Source of the DNA: Phycisphaerae bacterium
GTDB lineage: Bacteria > Planctomycetota > Phycisphaerae > Phycisphaerales > Phycisphaeraceae
Reading direction: 5' to 3'
DNA: 64,000 bases
NCBI GenBank assembly: GCA_030432595.1
Contig: JAUIGU010000019.1
Coordinates: forward strand, 1 to 64,000
This document shows positions 25,085 through 34,755 of this stretch, in pieces. The position numbers and the translations under genes were made by a program. The notes beneath the pieces are model-generated. The model was not told where the DNA came from, ran no database searches, and was given only the letters and a program-made list of their open reading frames with translations. Every line of letters begins with the position of its first letter. The first letter of the stretch is position 1.

Positions 25085-26647
25085 TCACGCCGGGGCCATC
25101 GACGCATGCACCACGTCCGGGGCCGGCAGCTCAGTCTGCCCGGTCAGGTACATGTCGATCGCCTGCGCCGCCAGCCGGCCCTCGGCGATGGCCCACACGA
25201 CCAGGCTCTGCCCGCGCCGACAGTCGCCGGCGACGAACACCTTGTCCACGTTGGTCGCGTGGTCGCCGTAGCGCGACGCGAAGTTGCTGCGGTGATCCTT
25301 CTCCAGCCCCAGCGCTTCACCGACCGCGCCCTCGGGGCCCAGGAACCCCATCGCCAGCAGCACGAGGTCGGCGTCGAACACCCGCTCGCTGCCGGGCACC
25401 TCGCTGAACGGGGCCTTGTCGCCCGGCTTGGTCCAGTCGATGCGCACGGTGCGGATGCCCTGGACGTGGCCCTTGCCGTCGTCGATGAATTCTTTGGAGA
25501 GGACCGCGAACTCGCGCGGGTCGTTGCCGAACGTCGCCGCCGCTTCCTGGTGCCCGTAGTCGGTCCGCAGGATCTTCGGCCACTGCGGCCAGGGGTTGCC
25601 GGGCGCGCGGTCCTCGGGCGGGATGTCGAGCAGTTCGAAGTTCGTCAGCGACCTGCACCCGTGCCGCATGGACGTGCCCAGGCAGTCGTTGCCGGTGTCG
25701 CCGCCGCCGATGACGATGACGCGCTTGTCCTGCGCGTCGATCAGGCGTTCGAACTCGGGGTTCAGGTCGTTGGTGTGCCCGGAGTCCACGAGCGTCTTCG
25801 TGTTGGCGTGCAGGAACTCCATCGCGAAATGGATGCCGCGCAACGCGCGCCCCGGGATCGGCAGGTCGCGCGGCCGCGTCGCGCCGGTGGCCAGAAGCAG
25901 CGCGTCGTTGTCTTCGAGCAATTGTTGCGGGTCGATGTATTGCACGCCATCGTCGTGGGGAGCCGCGCCGGCGGGTGTGTCGGCATTTCCGCCGACGAAC
26001 GCGCGGGTCACGAACTTCACGCCCTCCGCTTCAAGCTGATCGACCCGGCGTTGCACCGTGCCCTTGTCCAGCTTCATGTTCGGGATGCCGTAGTACAACA
26101 GCCCGCCGATCCGGTCGTGACGCTCGTAGACCGTGACGGTGTGTCCCGCGCGATTGAGCTGTTGCGCCGCCGCCAGACCCGCCGGACCCGAACCCACAAT
26201 CGCCACCGTCTTGCCCGTGCGACGCTCGGGCGGCTCGGGCACGATCCAGCCCTCGTGCCACGCCCGGTCCACGATCGCGTTCTCGATGTTCTTGATCGTC
26301 ACCGGCGTCTCGTAAAGCCCCGCACAACAACTCCCCTCGCACGGCGCGGGGCACACCCGACCGGTGAACTCCGGGAAGTTGTTCGTCCGGCTCAAGCGCT
26401 CCATCGCCTCGCGCCACTTGCCGTGGTACACCAGGTCGTTCCACTCCGGGATCAGATTGTCCAGCGGACACCCCGCGCCCGACATGCAGAACGGCACGCC
26501 GCAATCCATGCAGCGTGACCCCTGACGCGTGAGGTGGTCCTCCGGCACGGGCGTCAGAAACTCGTTGTAGTCCAGCAACCGCACCAGCGGGTCCTTGTAA
26601 GGAACCGCCTCGCGCTTGAAGTCACGAAAACCGGTGTGCAGACCCAT
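25085..26647 (-). CDS. gltD: Glutamate synthase (NADPH) small subunit GltD
   Basis: Delivers NADPH electrons to the GltB subunit for glutamate synthesis from glutamine and 2-oxoglutarate. 520 residues from the ATG at 26647 ([20 protein letters not shown]). N-terminal cysteine clusters ([33 protein letters not shown]) bind Fe-S; FAD site [15 protein letters not shown] site GGGDTGND; C-terminal [19 protein letters not shown] 52-residue upstream extension was rejected as lacking homology. gltB is not in the window. Confidence 0.96.
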   Translation of the reverse strand: MGLHTGFRDFKREAVPYKDPLVRLLDYNEFLTPVPEDHLTRQGSRCMDCGVPFCMSGAGCPLDNLIPEWNDLVYHGKWREAMERLSRTNNFPEFTGRVCPAPCEGSCCAGLYETPVTIKNIENAIVDRAWHEGWIVPEPPERRTGKTVAIVGSGPAGLAAAQQLNRAGHTVTVYERHDRIGGLLYYGIPNMKLDKGTVQRRVDQLEAEGVKFVTRAFVGGNADTPAGAAPHDDGVQYIDPQQLLEDNDALLLATGATRPRDLPIPGRALRGIHFAMEFLHANTKTLVDSGHTNDLNPEFERLIDAQDKRVIVIGGGDTGNDCLGTSMRHGCRSLTNFELLDIPPEDRAPGNPWPQWPKILRTDYGHQEAAATFGNDPREFAVLSKEFIDDGKGHVQGIRTVRIDWTKPGDKAPFSEVPGSERVFDADLVLLAMGFLGPEGAVGEALGLEKDHRSNFASRYGDHATNVDKVFVAGDCRRGQSLVVWAIAEGRLAAQAIDMYLTGQTELPAPDVVHASMAPA

Positions 26648-26835
26648 GATGAATCGGGGTGAAGGAACCAAGCGGGTTTGAAGATCAGACACGGGCACGG
26701 CCCGCACCCGACACCAACCCACGGGACGAAATGAGCCCCGACGTTTTAGCCGGTGAGAACCGACCCCGCAAGAGAAAAACCCTCCACGTCCGCGAACCCC
26801 CACCATCGTTCTAGAACACCCGCCGTGACGCGCCG

Positions 26836-26926
26836 GACAGAGCCGGGAGCGTCAGCGACCGGTCAAGCCCCAACCGCCCCACCGGTCAACCACCACCCCA
26901 CCGGTCGCTCACGCTCCCGGCTCTGA
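26836..26926. repeat. REP family B, inverted pair at the 3' end of RAYT2
   Basis: GACAGAGCCGGGAGCGTCAG then its inverse CGGTCGCTCACGCTCCCGGC. The second copy contains the RAYT2 stop codon (read on the minus strand, the TGA of GCGTGAGCG). Confidence 0.85.
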
Positions 26927-27433
26927 CGAGACATCACTCTCGGGCCACCGTGCCATCGGTTGACCTTGTTCCTCAAGTGTGTATCTGACCGCCCTCCACA
27001 CCGACGCCTCTTCCCAGAGATAACGCGTGCTGCCGTGGTGCGCCCAGACCTTGGCGCCCGATTCCACCAAGCCCGCTTGGCGAAGTCGACGTGTCGCGTA
27101 CGCCTTGAGATCACTCAAAATTATCTCGGGGGAAGCATCCGAAACAACCACGGCATGCACGTGGCTTTCACGTACATGCACCGCATGCAACACCCAACCG
27201 CGGTGCTGACACGTTTCCTGCATCGCCGTCAACACCAGCGACCTTGCTGCCTCGCCGAGCGCCACCGCCTCCACCGGCATCCGGCCCATCGATGCTTCTT
27301 TACGTTCTACGTCCGGCTGCACGAACGGCGAACCGTACCGGCGGTGTTCGCGATCCACCGACCCGCGCTCGTGCCCATGTAACCAGGTGCCATATGTGTG
27401 CCACGTGAGAAAATAGGCGAGTGGCCGAGACAC
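26909..27433 (-). CDS. RAYT2: REP-associated tyrosine transposase (Y1_Tnp, IS200-like)
   Basis: 174 residues. RAYT layout: AYFLTWHTYGTWLHGHERGS start, HUH-like metal motif in ESHVHAVVVSD (about residue 90), LKAYATRRLR helix, and a C-terminal block VWAHHGSTRYLWEEASV. Only distantly similar to RAYT1 and RAYT3, so it is not a recent duplicate. The GTG at 27433 is preferred because TACGAT ends 6 nt before it and homologues begin near SRPLAYFLTWH. REP family B brackets the gene and contributes its stop codon. Confidence 0.85.
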   Translation of the reverse strand: MSRPLAYFLTWHTYGTWLHGHERGSVDREHRRYGSPFVQPDVERKEASMGRMPVEAVALGEAARSLVLTAMQETCQHRGWVLHAVHVRESHVHAVVVSDASPEIILSDLKAYATRRLRQAGLVESGAKVWAHHGSTRYLWEEASVWRAVRYTLEEQGQPMARWPESDVSSEPGA

Positions 27434-27478
27434 CAACTCATCGTATCGCCGAACCGCAAAGTCGCCGGCCCAAACCAA

Positions 27479-27544
27479 CCGGTCGCTTACGCTCCCGGCT
27501 CTGTCGATTCTTGTCTTACGGAGCCGTGAGCGTCAGCGACCGGT
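27479..27544. repeat. REP family B, pair upstream of RAYT2
   Basis: CGGTCGCTTACGCTCCCGGC and GAGCCGTGAGCGTCAGCGAC in opposed orientation. The second copy holds the stop (CGC TGA) of the neighbouring membrane protein gene. Confidence 0.8.
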
Positions 27545-28138
27545 GTGTTGCGACGCACGCCGCGACCACCCGCACTCCGAACACCCCCGCTCCAACCCCC
27601 GCACGTCGTAACGACACACCGGGCAGAGGTTGTCGGCCATACCCGTACGCTTCCAACGGAGCAGGCGGAGCCAGAGCCAGGGCAGCGCGAACATCAAAAA
27701 CAAGGGAAGCAATGGGACGCTCAGAATCAGATAGTGCACATGTCCCAAAGAAGATGAACGACCGTAGCCGATCCCCGACGAATGCAGCACTGACCATATC
27801 CAGCGATGAACCCCCCCATCCGGTCGATGGGTCAGTGCAATGAACACGTTCAGGTCGCTGGCACGAAGGGGTGCTTCTGTAATCCAATCGAAAGTCAGGT
27901 CCCATGATCGCTTGAGTACATACGTCGGATCCCGAACATGCTGCTCATCGCGATGCGCGGTTAAACAACCGTTGCCGACGGCAACACGGTGCGTGACGAT
28001 GTATGGCCCGCTTTGGCTCAACGCATGCCACGAGATGCTGACATCACCCACAAAGGTCACAAACACCCACAACCCCAGGCACACCCACCCCGGCAGCGCC
28101 CACCACCACGCCCAGCGTTCCGCCCGGGTCGGTTTCAT
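27533..28138 (-). CDS. Membrane protein with C-terminal zinc ribbon, unknown function
   Basis: 201 residues from the ATG at 28138. Helix near residues 9-32 (WAWWWALPGWVCLGLWVFVT), a soluble central part, a second helix near 135-158 (ILSVPLLPLFLMFALPWLWL), then CPVCRYDVRGLERGCSECGW, a four-cysteine ribbon of the type widespread on planctomycete membrane proteins. GC content is lower than neighbours. Its last residues (QHTGR) and stop come from a REP family B copy. Confidence 0.7.
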   Translation of the reverse strand: MKPTRAERWAWWWALPGWVCLGLWVFVTFVGDVSISWHALSQSGPYIVTHRVAVGNGCLTAHRDEQHVRDPTYVLKRSWDLTFDWITEAPLRASDLNVFIALTHRPDGGVHRWIWSVLHSSGIGYGRSSSLGHVHYLILSVPLLPLFLMFALPWLWLRLLRWKRTGMADNLCPVCRYDVRGLERGCSECGWSRRASQHTGR

Positions 28139-28224
28139 GCCTTCTCTATGCCGGCCGCCGCGCCGCGGTTCGCGAATTGGTACGGTAAACACCCGCGCCG
28201 TCGCATTTCCGGATGCCTCGGCCC

Positions 28225-28254
28225 GTACCCCGTACCCAGCACCCCGAACCCAGA
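28225..28254. repeat. Single 7-nt C-rich array just before the SDR gene
   Basis: TACCCCG TACCCAG CACCCCG AACCCAG, ending 6 nt before the SDR start codon. The reverse strand has the same unit type as the arrays at 15612, 38398 and 52453. No second arm found. Confidence 0.65.
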
Positions 28255-28260
28255 CCGCCC

Positions 28261-29097
28261 ATGCCCATCGCCACCGACCTCTTCGACCTCACCGGAAAGT
28301 CCGCCCTGATCACCGGCGGGGCGTCGGGCATCGGGCTCGCCATCGCCGAAGCCTTCGTCATGCACGGCGCCCGCGTGATCGTCGGCTCGCGCACCGCCGA
28401 CAAAGTGAACGCCGCCGCCCAACAGTTGAACAAACTCGAGCCGCCGGTCCACCACGGCCCCGACGACCCCGCGGCCGTGGGCGTGCCGCTCGACGTCGAG
28501 GACGACAAGTCCGTCGACCACGCGATCAAGAAGTCGCTCGACCTGCTCGGCGGGCTGGACATCGTCGTCAACTCGGCCGGCATCATGTGCAAGACCGACA
28601 CGTTCGACCTCAGCCCCGAGCAGATGAACCAGCTCTACAACATCCACGTCACCGGCGCGCTGCGTGTGAGCAAGGCAGCCGGCCACGTCTTCCGCGAGCA
28701 GCACGACGGCTGCATCATCAACATCGCCTCGATCTCCAGCTACGTCGACCTTACCGGCGTCACCGCCTACGCCGCCGCCAAGAACGCCCTGCTCGGGCTC
28801 ACCCGCAGCCTCGCCAACGAGTGGGCCAAGTTCGGCATCCGCTGCAACGGCATCGCCCCCGGGTTCATCCCCACCGACATCAACCGCAAGATGATCGAGG
28901 GCACCGACCGCGGCCGACGCATCATCGAACACACTCCGATGCAGCGCTTCGGCACGGCCGACGAGATCGCCGGCGCCGCCGTCTATCTCGCGTCCCCGGC
29001 GGGCAAGTTCGTCAACGGCCACACAATCGTCGTCGACGGCGGCTACCTCGCGTCCGGCATCGGCGACAGCGTGGCGCCGTGGGCGGGCGAGGCTTGA
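28261..29097 (+). CDS. SDR family oxidoreductase
   Basis: 278 residues from the ATG at 28261. Classical SDR: TGGASGIGLAIAEAF nucleotide site (residues about 18-32), VVNSAGIM, catalytic Ser-Tyr-Lys as IASISSY and YAAAKNALL, and the C-terminal VDGGYLASG. Resembles gluconate 5-dehydrogenase or 3-oxoacyl reductases; the substrate is not determinable. A 16-codon upstream extension reads through a 7-nt array and is not believed. Confidence 0.88.
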   Translation: MPIATDLFDLTGKSALITGGASGIGLAIAEAFVMHGARVIVGSRTADKVNAAAQQLNKLEPPVHHGPDDPAAVGVPLDVEDDKSVDHAIKKSLDLLGGLDIVVNSAGIMCKTDTFDLSPEQMNQLYNIHVTGALRVSKAAGHVFREQHDGCIINIASISSYVDLTGVTAYAAAKNALLGLTRSLANEWAKFGIRCNGIAPGFIPTDINRKMIEGTDRGRRIIEHTPMQRFGTADEIAGAAVYLASPAGKFVNGHTIVVDGGYLASGIGDSVAPWAGEA

Positions 29098-29152
29098 AGT
29101 CGCGGCGCGCCTAACGTGTGCCCAACTCAAGCGGACACACGCGAGGTGCAGC

Positions 29153-29449
29153 ATGCCCGAACCGTTAAACAAAGACCAGATTGAATCCGCCCTCAAGAAC
29201 TTGCCCGACTGGTCGCTCGAGGGCGATGTCATTCAGAAGACGTTCACGCTGGGTGATTTCAAAGAAGCGTTCGCGTTTATGACCGCCGTGGCGTTCGAGG
29301 CGGAGGCGATGGGGCACCACCCGTCGTGGCACAACGTGTACAAGACCGTTCGCATCTCGCTGAACACCCACGACGCCGGGGACAAGGTCACGCAGCTGGA
29401 CCTGGACCTGGCGGCCGCGATCGAGCGCGTCGCCCCGACGACCGAGTGA
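29153..29449 (+). CDS. phhB: 4a-hydroxytetrahydrobiopterin dehydratase (PCD/DCoH family)
   Basis: 98 residues, normal length. Family blocks: LPDWSLEGDVIQKTF, FKEAFAFMTAVAF, and the active site MGHHPSWHNVYKTVRI with its two catalytic His, then LNTHDAGDKVTQLD. Normally recycles the pterin cofactor of aromatic amino acid hydroxylases; no phhA is adjacent, and such orphans may serve in molybdopterin or other pterin metabolism. GAGG lies 8 nt before the ATG. Confidence 0.93.
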   Translation: MPEPLNKDQIESALKNLPDWSLEGDVIQKTFTLGDFKEAFAFMTAVAFEAEAMGHHPSWHNVYKTVRISLNTHDAGDKVTQLDLDLAAAIERVAPTTE

Positions 29450-29549
29450 AGCCGACACGACCGGCGCAGAACCCCGGTTTTACCGGCCTTTTCCGGCGTA
29501 TTTCCGGGATGGGCTGTCTCGTCCGACGTGACGGGTCGATAACCCGCAC

Positions 29550-30749
29550 ATGCTGTCCGTGTACACGCCGAAGCTCAAGCCGGGGATGTCGCTCGCGCTG
29601 CCGGTGATGCACCCCGAGTCGCCGTCGGCGGTGCTGCTCAAGGCGGGGTACGACCTGACGGAGCGGGCGATCGAACGGCTGAACGAGCTGCGCGTCCGCA
29701 AGGTCTGGGTCGACACGCCGGGCATCGAGTTCCTCGAACAGTACGTCAGCGCAGAAGTCTCCGCCGCCCAGCGTGAGGTGTTCTCGAACATCGCCGAGGC
29801 GGTCGGCGGCGCCCAGAATGACGCCACGCCCAAGCTGGAATACAACGCCTACACCGACGCGGTCGGCACCCTCGTCTCCGAGCTGCTGGGCAACCCCCGG
29901 GCGGCGCTCTTCATGGGCGACCTCTTCGACGCCGGCGACGACCTGATGCGGCACAGCGGGACGGTCGCGTACCTCTCGATCCTGATGGGCCTCAAGCTCG
30001 AGCCGTACCTGGTCAAACAGCGTAAACACGTCGCGCCGCAGCGCGCCAAGGACGTGTCGAGCCTGGGCGTGGGGGCGATGCTGCACGACCTGGGCGTCAC
30101 GCAGGTCGACCCCGACGCGAAGGAGCGGTACCTCCGCGACGGCGACGACACCGACCCCGCGTGGCGCGAACACCCGGCCCTGGGCTTCCGCATGGTGCGC
30201 GGCCAGATCGACCCCACCGCCGCCGCGGTCGTGCTCCATCACCACCAGCACTTCGACGGCAGCGGCTACGCCGGCGCCGACTTCCCGGTGTCCGGCGGCG
30301 AGTCGATCCACGTCTTCGCCCGCATCGCCGCGGTGGCCGACCGGTTCGACCGCCTGCGCTGCCCGCCGAACCTGCCGGAGCAGCCGGCCATCTTCGCGCT
30401 GCGGGCGATGCGCGAGCCGAAGGCCCGGGCGTGGTTCGACCCTGCCGTGCTCGACGCGCTGTACCAGGTCGTCCCCGCGTTCCCGCCGGGATCGCGCGTC
30501 GTGCTCAGCGACGGCCAGGCGGCGCTTGTGCGTGAGCCGCACGCCGAGCAGCCCTGCCGACCGACCGTGCAGTTCGTCGACTCGCTCGACGCCCTCGACG
30601 AGCCCGGCGTGGTCGTGGACGGCGCCACCGTCGATCTGCGCGAACAACCCAATTCGCTCTACATCAAGCAGTGCGAAGGCGTGGCGGTCGGCGCGTTCAA
30701 CTTCGAGCTGGACGAGAAAGAAACCAAAAGCCAGAACCGCGCCGCCTGA
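29550..30749 (+). CDS. HD-GYP domain protein, candidate c-di-GMP phosphodiesterase
   Basis: 399 residues. The N-terminal part (about 1-70) resembles the DUF3391-like region found ahead of HD-GYP domains (LKPGMSLALPVMHPES). The catalytic core shows RHSGTVAYLSILMG, the HD pair in MLHDLGV (about residues 181-182) and HHHQHFDGSGYAG near 230. The signature GYP is GYA here, which may weaken activity or partner binding. Together with the PilZ proteins it suggests c-di-GMP signalling in this organism, although no GGDEF gene is in the window. Confidence 0.88.
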   Translation: MLSVYTPKLKPGMSLALPVMHPESPSAVLLKAGYDLTERAIERLNELRVRKVWVDTPGIEFLEQYVSAEVSAAQREVFSNIAEAVGGAQNDATPKLEYNAYTDAVGTLVSELLGNPRAALFMGDLFDAGDDLMRHSGTVAYLSILMGLKLEPYLVKQRKHVAPQRAKDVSSLGVGAMLHDLGVTQVDPDAKERYLRDGDDTDPAWREHPALGFRMVRGQIDPTAAAVVLHHHQHFDGSGYAGADFPVSGGESIHVFARIAAVADRFDRLRCPPNLPEQPAIFALRAMREPKARAWFDPAVLDALYQVVPAFPPGSRVVLSDGQAALVREPHAEQPCRPTVQFVDSLDALDEPGVVVDGATVDLREQPNSLYIKQCEGVAVGAFNFELDEKETKSQNRAA

Positions 30750-30755
30750 CCGGCG

Positions 30756-33700
30756 TCAACCCGCCCCACGCCGACGCCGACGCCGAGTCCACGCGAGGGC
30801 GACACACAACAAGGCACCGATCGCGGGCTCGGGCACGATCAGGCCCTGCACCGCCGCGCCCGCGTAGCGCCGCATGATCATCGCGTCGCGGAAGTCCACG
30901 TCGCCGTCGAGGTCGAAGTCGCCGTTGCTCCACCCACTGCCGACCTTGTAGGCCGCGTTGAGCGCCGCAACATCGTGCAGGTCGATGTCGCCGTCGAGGT
31001 CCGCGTCGCCGGGCGTGGTGCCCTTGATCGCCAGCCACAACGTGAGGTCGTCGTCGTCGATGTCGCCGTCCTGGTCCACGTCCGCCTGCGACTGCGCGCC
31101 ATTGGTCTGCAACACAAACGCCAGTGCGTCCAGGTCGGCCGCGTCCAGCAGCGCATCGCCGTTGATGTCCGCCATGAGCAGACCGAGCGACACGAGAAAG
31201 AACTCGCTGCTCTCGAGGTCGCCGTCGGTGTCGAGGTTGTCGCCGACCGACGAAAGCCGGTCCAGCGCCCCGCCGTCCGGCGAGTCGAACGCCCCGACCG
31301 CCAGATACAACTCGCTCGGCACCACGCCGAACTGCCCCGCCAGGTCAAGCAGGCCTTCGAGCACGCCGCCGTTGGGCCCGGTCGTCGCCTCGGTGATCGC
31401 GGCCGCGTCGAACCAGCCCTCGTAGTCGTTGTCGTTCTCGTCCGCGAGGAACGCCGACCACTGCGCGACCTCAGCCGCCTTCGCCCAGTTCGCGCTCACA
31501 AGGTTGCCCGCGGCGTCGGCGACGTAGATGAACACGTCCTCCCCCTCGCCCGCGTCGTCTGCCGCGACGTAGAGGTCGCCGTTCCGCACGTCCGCGTAGA
31601 GCGAACGCGTCCCGTCGGGCGAGGTGCCGATCATCGTCACGCCCGCATCGACCGTGCCGTCCATCGTGAACGCCGGTCCCCCGCCGACCGTGCCGCCGTC
31701 CACCGCGAAATGCCAGTCCGCCCCGTTGTTGTTGTCCCACGTGCCCGCGCCGTCGTTGAACACCAGGTCCAGCAGCGTCGCCGACCCCGGCAGCTCCAAC
31801 GCCAACGCCCACACGTTCTCCGTGCTGTCAAACGTCATCGCCAGGTCGCTGGGCAGCACCGTCTCCCAGTTGTCGAAGCCGACGTGCGCGAAGACCGACG
31901 ACGCACCGCTCAACGGCCCGCCTGCTGCGTCGTACGTCACCGTCACCGTCTCCCCCGCCACCGCCGGGTCCGGCATCAGCGTCACACGCTCTCCGCCCCC
32001 GGGCGTCGAACCCGCGCCGACGTACACGTGCTGGATGTCCGTCCGCGTCACGTTGCCCAAGGCATCGACCGCCTCGACGTAGTAATCGACCAAGACGTCT
32101 TCGAGCCCCTCGACCATCGCGCTGTATTTCGGCGCCCGTACCGTGGCTTGCAGGATGCCCGTCGGCGGGGCGACGTCGCTGGCGCTCATGTCCAGCGTCA
32201 CCCACCCGCCGACCTCCGGCCCGCCGGCGTACGTCTCGTTCTGCACCGAGTCCAGCGGGTTGAACCCGTCGCCGTCCACCCGGTACTTGAGTTGCACACT
32301 CCGCAACCCCGACACGTCGTACGCGAACGTCCACACCTCGAAGTCGCTCGGCTCCGGCTGACCGTCCCACTCGAACCCGCCGGGGTTGTAGCTCTCACGC
32401 TGCGGGACGAACACCGTCGGCGCCGTGCTCTCGCCGCTCAGCCCGTTGACGATCGAATCCACCGCCGCGACCGCCGCGTTGCTGCCGCGCGTCACGTTGC
32501 TGTCCCACACCTCCGTGCCGTCCCAGTACCAGTGGTCCGACGCCTGGGCCTGCAACAGCGTGTGCCACGCCCGCTCGGTCGCGCTGCCCGTGCCGTGGAT
32601 GATGTTGTCCAGGTTCGTCGCCGGCTGGACGTCGTCGGCCGTGTAAACATGGTTCTTCGCCGCGGTCAGCACGGCCCACGAGTTGCGGTCCGGGCTCCAG
32701 CCCGTGTTCGGATCGGGGTCGCCGAGCCACTTCTTGAACTCAGGGTCGCCGTTGTCCGCCCCGGCCCAACTGCCGTTCTCGACGTGCACGACGTTGTTCG
32801 CGGCCACCGGAAAACGATCCAGGTAATCCTGCACGGTCGACACGTTGTAGTTCGGGTTGCCCTGCGCCCACGACACCATGTTCTGAAAGTTGCCGTGGTA
32901 GTAGCTCTCGCTGCCGCCGCCGAAGTTGTCGCCGTCATGGTGCAGCAGCACGAACATCGGGTGGGCCGGGTCGGTGTTGTATTGGCGGTACTGCTCGAAC
33001 ACCTGCTCGTACTGCAGCGCACCGAAGCCGCCCCGGCCGTCCTCGTTGCCCTCGTACCGCGCCGCGGGGACGGCGATGATCTGCTCGACCTGACCCGTCT
33101 CGGGGTCCACGTGCTGCACGTGAGCCGGCCGATACGCGAAGCCCGCGCCGACCTGGCTCGGCGCCCACAGGTTGTTGAGCTGGACCCACGCGTTCGTCGT
33201 GCCGTCGAGCGCCGGGTTGATCTGGTCCGCACGGTTCGGAGCGTAGAGGTTCGACGCGTTGGTGTGCGGGTAGCCCTGCGTCGCGCGTTCGAGGTGGATC
33301 GAATCGACGATCGCCCACTCGATGCCCTCCGACTTGAGCGCCGGGATGATCCGCGTCGAGAACGCCGTCTCCGGCGGGAAGATGCCCTTGCTGAACGGCA
33401 CGCCCGGCCCCCACGTCTGCTCGTGAATCCGCTTCTGCAGCTTCACCTGCATCACGATGTCGCGCTCGTCCAGCAGCGGCATCAGCGGGTGGTTGAACCC
33501 GAAGTTCACCAGGTCCAATCGCGCGTTGCCCTCGGCCGTGTTCCATTGCGCGGCTTGCCGGTACGCGCCGTCCCAGTTGTTCCACTGCCCGCCGTTCACG
33601 CCGGCGCTTTCCAGGTCGTTGAGGTTGCGGATCAGCGAGCCGGAGAAACTCACCTGCGCCCCGAGGTTCGGCAACGCCAGCCCCGACTGGATCGCGTCGC

Positions 33701-33947
33701 GCGGCCAGGTCGTGTACGGCCCGAGCCGCTGGTTGTGCACGTCCGTGAGGCTGAACGAGAAGTGCCCGTTGGCGTCGGTCTGCAGGATCGTCTCGCCGGG
33801 GATGTAGGTCGGCTGGTGCATGTGCCAGAGGAACCCGACCTCGATCGGGGCGGGCGTCTGCGCCATCGCCGACGTGCCGCCGAGCATCATCAGGCACGGC
33901 GCCACGCAACCGGTCCACCGCCTCGACACGACATCCTTCTCAGACAT
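30756..33947 (-). CDS. Secreted GH57-like glycosidase with starch-binding, dockerin-like and PEP-CTERM modules
   Basis: 1,063 residues from the ATG at 33947. Signal peptide about 1-29. The catalytic part starts with FLWHMHQPTYIP (H42/H44, GH57 region 1), then GIFPPETAFS near 190 and LLHHDGDNFGGGS near 335, in the order of GH57 conserved regions. Around 680-750 a CBM25-like module (VFAHVGFDNWE, VFNDGAGTWDNNNG) suggests alpha-glucan binding. Residues about 917-1022 hold four dockerin-like Ca-loops (DINGDALLDAADL, DVDQDGDIDDDDL, DADLDGDIDLHDV, DFDLDGDVDFRDA). The end is VPEPAIGALLCVALAW plus RRRRRRG, a PEP-CTERM sorting signal. The exact substrate is unproven. Confidence 0.85.
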   Translation of the reverse strand: MSEKDVVSRRWTGCVAPCLMMLGGTSAMAQTPAPIEVGFLWHMHQPTYIPGETILQTDANGHFSFSLTDVHNQRLGPYTTWPRDAIQSGLALPNLGAQVSFSGSLIRNLNDLESAGVNGGQWNNWDGAYRQAAQWNTAEGNARLDLVNFGFNHPLMPLLDERDIVMQVKLQKRIHEQTWGPGVPFSKGIFPPETAFSTRIIPALKSEGIEWAIVDSIHLERATQGYPHTNASNLYAPNRADQINPALDGTTNAWVQLNNLWAPSQVGAGFAYRPAHVQHVDPETGQVEQIIAVPAARYEGNEDGRGGFGALQYEQVFEQYRQYNTDPAHPMFVLLHHDGDNFGGGSESYYHGNFQNMVSWAQGNPNYNVSTVQDYLDRFPVAANNVVHVENGSWAGADNGDPEFKKWLGDPDPNTGWSPDRNSWAVLTAAKNHVYTADDVQPATNLDNIIHGTGSATERAWHTLLQAQASDHWYWDGTEVWDSNVTRGSNAAVAAVDSIVNGLSGESTAPTVFVPQRESYNPGGFEWDGQPEPSDFEVWTFAYDVSGLRSVQLKYRVDGDGFNPLDSVQNETYAGGPEVGGWVTLDMSASDVAPPTGILQATVRAPKYSAMVEGLEDVLVDYYVEAVDALGNVTRTDIQHVYVGAGSTPGGGERVTLMPDPAVAGETVTVTYDAAGGPLSGASSVFAHVGFDNWETVLPSDLAMTFDSTENVWALALELPGSATLLDLVFNDGAGTWDNNNGADWHFAVDGGTVGGGPAFTMDGTVDAGVTMIGTSPDGTRSLYADVRNGDLYVAADDAGEGEDVFIYVADAAGNLVSANWAKAAEVAQWSAFLADENDNDYEGWFDAAAITEATTGPNGGVLEGLLDLAGQFGVVPSELYLAVGAFDSPDGGALDRLSSVGDNLDTDGDLESSEFFLVSLGLLMADINGDALLDAADLDALAFVLQTNGAQSQADVDQDGDIDDDDLTLWLAIKGTTPGDADLDGDIDLHDVAALNAAYKVGSGWSNGDFDLDGDVDFRDAMIMRRYAGAAVQGLIVPEPAIGALLCVALAWTRRRRRRGAG

Positions 33948-34251
33948 CCAACGCAACCTCGACCGGGCGACACCAGACACGAACACCGTAAAACCACGAA
34001 GTGAAACGGTTAAATCAGGCCCGGTCAGTGTATCAGACCCACGGCGATCCACCAAGCCCACCGCCGAACGCCTCGAAACGCGGTCTGCTCGCGCAGCCGG
34101 AGCGTGACACGCTCCGGACCGGAACCCGCCGGGTTCCGGCTATCCGTGCAAGAAACACGGAAGATTGTGGGGACGACAACGCCCCTCGCATTCACTTGTG
34201 AAAGAACACCGTGACCCCCGGAAGTTGAAGCGGATGGTGCCGACGGTTCTC

Positions 34252-34321
34252 GGGTGCCACGGACTTCAGTCCGTGCTGCTCGGCCTCTGGAACTCGGCAC
34301 GGACTGAAGTCCGTGGCACCC
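34252..34321. repeat. REP family F, inverted pair
   Basis: GGTGCCACGGACTTCAGTCC and its exact inverse GGACTGAAGTCCGTGGCACC flank about 25 nt. Each arm is itself palindromic around ACTTCAGT. The GGTGCCACG end resembles family D. Confidence 0.8.
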
Positions 34322-34681
34322 AGAAAACCGACCACCCGACGAACACACACCACCACGCTCAACCTCCGAAGCTTCCGGGGGCGGGACCGCCGTCGCGATC
34401 CTCAAGCCCCGGCCGGCGTCGGTTTTGCAACCCGCCGTCACCGCGCTTCGGATGGGACTCACTCGGGGGGTTCCGGCGGGAGGCGGCGTGCGATCGGGCT
34501 CCATCCCGACCCACCCGCGTCCAAGGCCGCGTGTCGTTTCACGATTAAGGAACTCAAGCCCTCACCCACCTGGCACCCACGCGGAGGCCACGCCCTTCAA
34601 CCTGCACCTACATTTTACCCGCAGGTCAACACGAGCCCTCGAAGTCGCGGGCAGACCGTGCGCAGGAGACGTCTCGATCTT

Positions 34682-34755
34682 TAGCTGCGACGCCACGCGT
34701 CGCAGCCGAGCGCAGGCGGCCGACGAGCATCTGCGACGCGTGGCGTCGCAGCTAA
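34682..34755. repeat. REP family G, inverted pair
   Basis: AGCTGCGACGCCACGCGTCG and its inverse CGACGCGTGGCGTCGCAGCT flank about 25 nt. Each arm is a near-perfect hairpin. Confidence 0.8.

Noticed and set aside
30975-34004. 1009-aa open frame antisense to the GH57-like gene
   Set aside because: Shadow frame (Arg/Val/His-rich, no domain); the minus-strand product has signal peptide, enzyme motifs and sorting tail.
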